A stretch of 6,862 nucleotides of DNA, taken from the NCBI GenBank assembly GCA_047975205.1, contig JBKEDC010000050.1:1-6862 (forward strand). Reading direction: 5' to 3'. A model generated the notes under the pieces. It made no database searches. It saw only the letters and a program-made list of their open reading frames with translations, and was not told the DNA's origin. Source of the DNA: JBKEDC01 sp047975205 (GTDB lineage: Bacteria; Bacteroidota; Bacteroidia; Bacteroidales; Prolixibacteraceae). The translations under genes and the position numbers were made by a program. Shown in pieces: positions 6,114 through 6,862 of this stretch. The number at the start of each line of letters is the position of its first letter. The first letter of the stretch is position 1.

Positions 6114-6862
6114 TATACTTACCATATTGCTTTTACTTCACACTTTTGTGAGTGCTGCAGTTTATGAAAGTGTCGAGAAGTACGTCAACACTTCATGCTC
6201 CATAAATGACATAGATGAATTAATTATAGATAACCGATTTGGGAATATTGTGATAACCGATTTAAATTCAGATTCTATTTACGTAAATGTTGTTATAAAA
6301 GTGTCAAGCAGGAAGCAATCTACCATCGATCAAATACTTGACAAGGTGAATATCGGTTTCCAACAAAATGGCAAACAATTGAAAGCAGTAACATCTTTAG
6401 ATAATTTGACTATGAAAAACTCTAGCCTGGAAATTAACTATAATGTTATAATTCCTGCAAGTAAAAAATTGGATATAACAAATAAGTATGGAAATGTGCA
6501 GGTAGACAAACTAGATGGGAAAGGAAGCTTTAATGTTAAATACGGAAACTTCAATGGCGGAACATGGAAAACGACGGATAACATACCGATAATTGCAAAG
6601 TACGGTGATATATCAATTGATAAAGTAAATTATCTAACCTGCGACATAGGCTATGGCAATCTAAACATAGAAAAAATAGACAATTTGCATCTCGATTCTA
6701 AGTACTCCGACATTGATATTTCAGAAGTAAAGTATATTAAGGTCGATTCTGAATATGATCAATTTAGTTTTAATAAACTTTTATCGCTTGATGCCAAAGC
6801 TCAGGGATCAGATTTTAATATCAAATCATTAATTGAAAGACTAAATCTTAGTACTTCATATG
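6097..6862 (+). CDS. Exported DUF4097-type beta-repeat protein (partial, runs off window)
   Basis: 255 codons are visible and the frame is open at the edge. Residues 1-20 are a signal peptide (MNIKFSILTILLLLHTFVSA), so the product is exported. The body resembles DUF4097 / putative adhesin-head proteins: short beta-strand repeats of the form Y-G-(N/D)-hydrophobic-x-(I/V)-x-K-(L/I/V). Examples are NRFGNIVITDL (46-56), NKYGNVQVDKL (129-139), AKYGDISIDKV (167-177), IGYGNLNIEKI (184-194) and SKYSDIDISEV (201-211). From residue 170 the spacing is a regular 17 residues, suggesting a beta-solenoid-like stack. The ATG at 6097 overlaps the upstream gene by 17 bp and is the start that gives a clean signal peptide. 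Such proteins often sit in ECF-sigma/anti-sigma clusters of Bacteroidota, but their molecular function is not established. Confidence 0.8.
   Translation, partial: MNIKFSILTILLLLHTFVSAAVYESVEKYVNTSCSINDIDELIIDNRFGNIVITDLNSDSIYVNVVIKVSSRKQSTIDQILDKVNIGFQQNGKQLKAVTSLDNLTMKNSSLEINYNVIIPASKKLDITNKYGNVQVDKLDGKGSFNVKYGNFNGGTWKTTDNIPIIAKYGDISIDKVNYLTCDIGYGNLNIEKIDNLHLDSKYSDIDISEVKYIKVDSEYDQFSFNKLLSLDAKAQGSDFNIKSLIERLNLSTSY

Overview
The window reads as Bacteroidota DNA, probably Bacteroidales. It is AT-rich, and both promoter-like sites between the divergent genes are exact TAnnTTTG '-7' boxes rather than TATAAT. Ribosome binding sites are A-rich or absent. The encoded families (Bacteroidales-type MnmE, FabG, a secreted alpha/beta hydrolase with a Bacteroidota-style N-terminal domain, an ECF sigma / membrane protein / DUF4097 cluster) fit that phylum. 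The genus cannot be told from this sequence.

Layout. (1) 1-1294 is decayed accessory DNA. A type IIG (Eco57I-like) restriction-modification gene, cut off by the window edge, has at least four lesions over 1-963. Next to it, on the other strand, lies an 81-bp stump of a Bacteroidota tyrosine recombinase (1047-1127). Its former upstream DNA still carries two tandem 21-bp dyad repeats and a third half-site (1147-1229). (2) 1295-3716 is intact housekeeping DNA: mnmE on the minus strand and fabG on the plus strand, divergent from a 204-bp spacer with one -7 box for each. fabG ends in a strong hairpin terminator. (3) 3786-5183 is an intact gene for an exported alpha/beta hydrolase, starting at TTG. 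(4) 5180-6862 is a three-gene envelope-type sigma cluster whose first gene is decapitated. An ECF sigma factor has lost its start and most of region 2, and its remnant directly abuts the hydrolase stop codon. A one-pass membrane protein (probable anti-sigma factor or regulator) and an exported DUF4097 beta-repeat protein follow, the latter running off the window.

How the parts relate. MnmE modifies tRNA wobble uridines, and FabG is the ketoreductase of fatty-acid elongation. They share a spacer but not a pathway. In the downstream cluster the usual logic would be a sigma factor, its membrane partner and an exported product. Here the sigma gene lacks a start codon and the N-terminal core-binding region, so the two following genes have lost both their regulator and their own promoter region. 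They may now depend on read-through from the hydrolase gene.

I do not see a clear undescribed system. The items most worth a second look are the phased dyad repeats beside the recombinase stump, the decapitated sigma factor that is still free of stop codons, and the orphaned membrane protein / DUF4097 pair.
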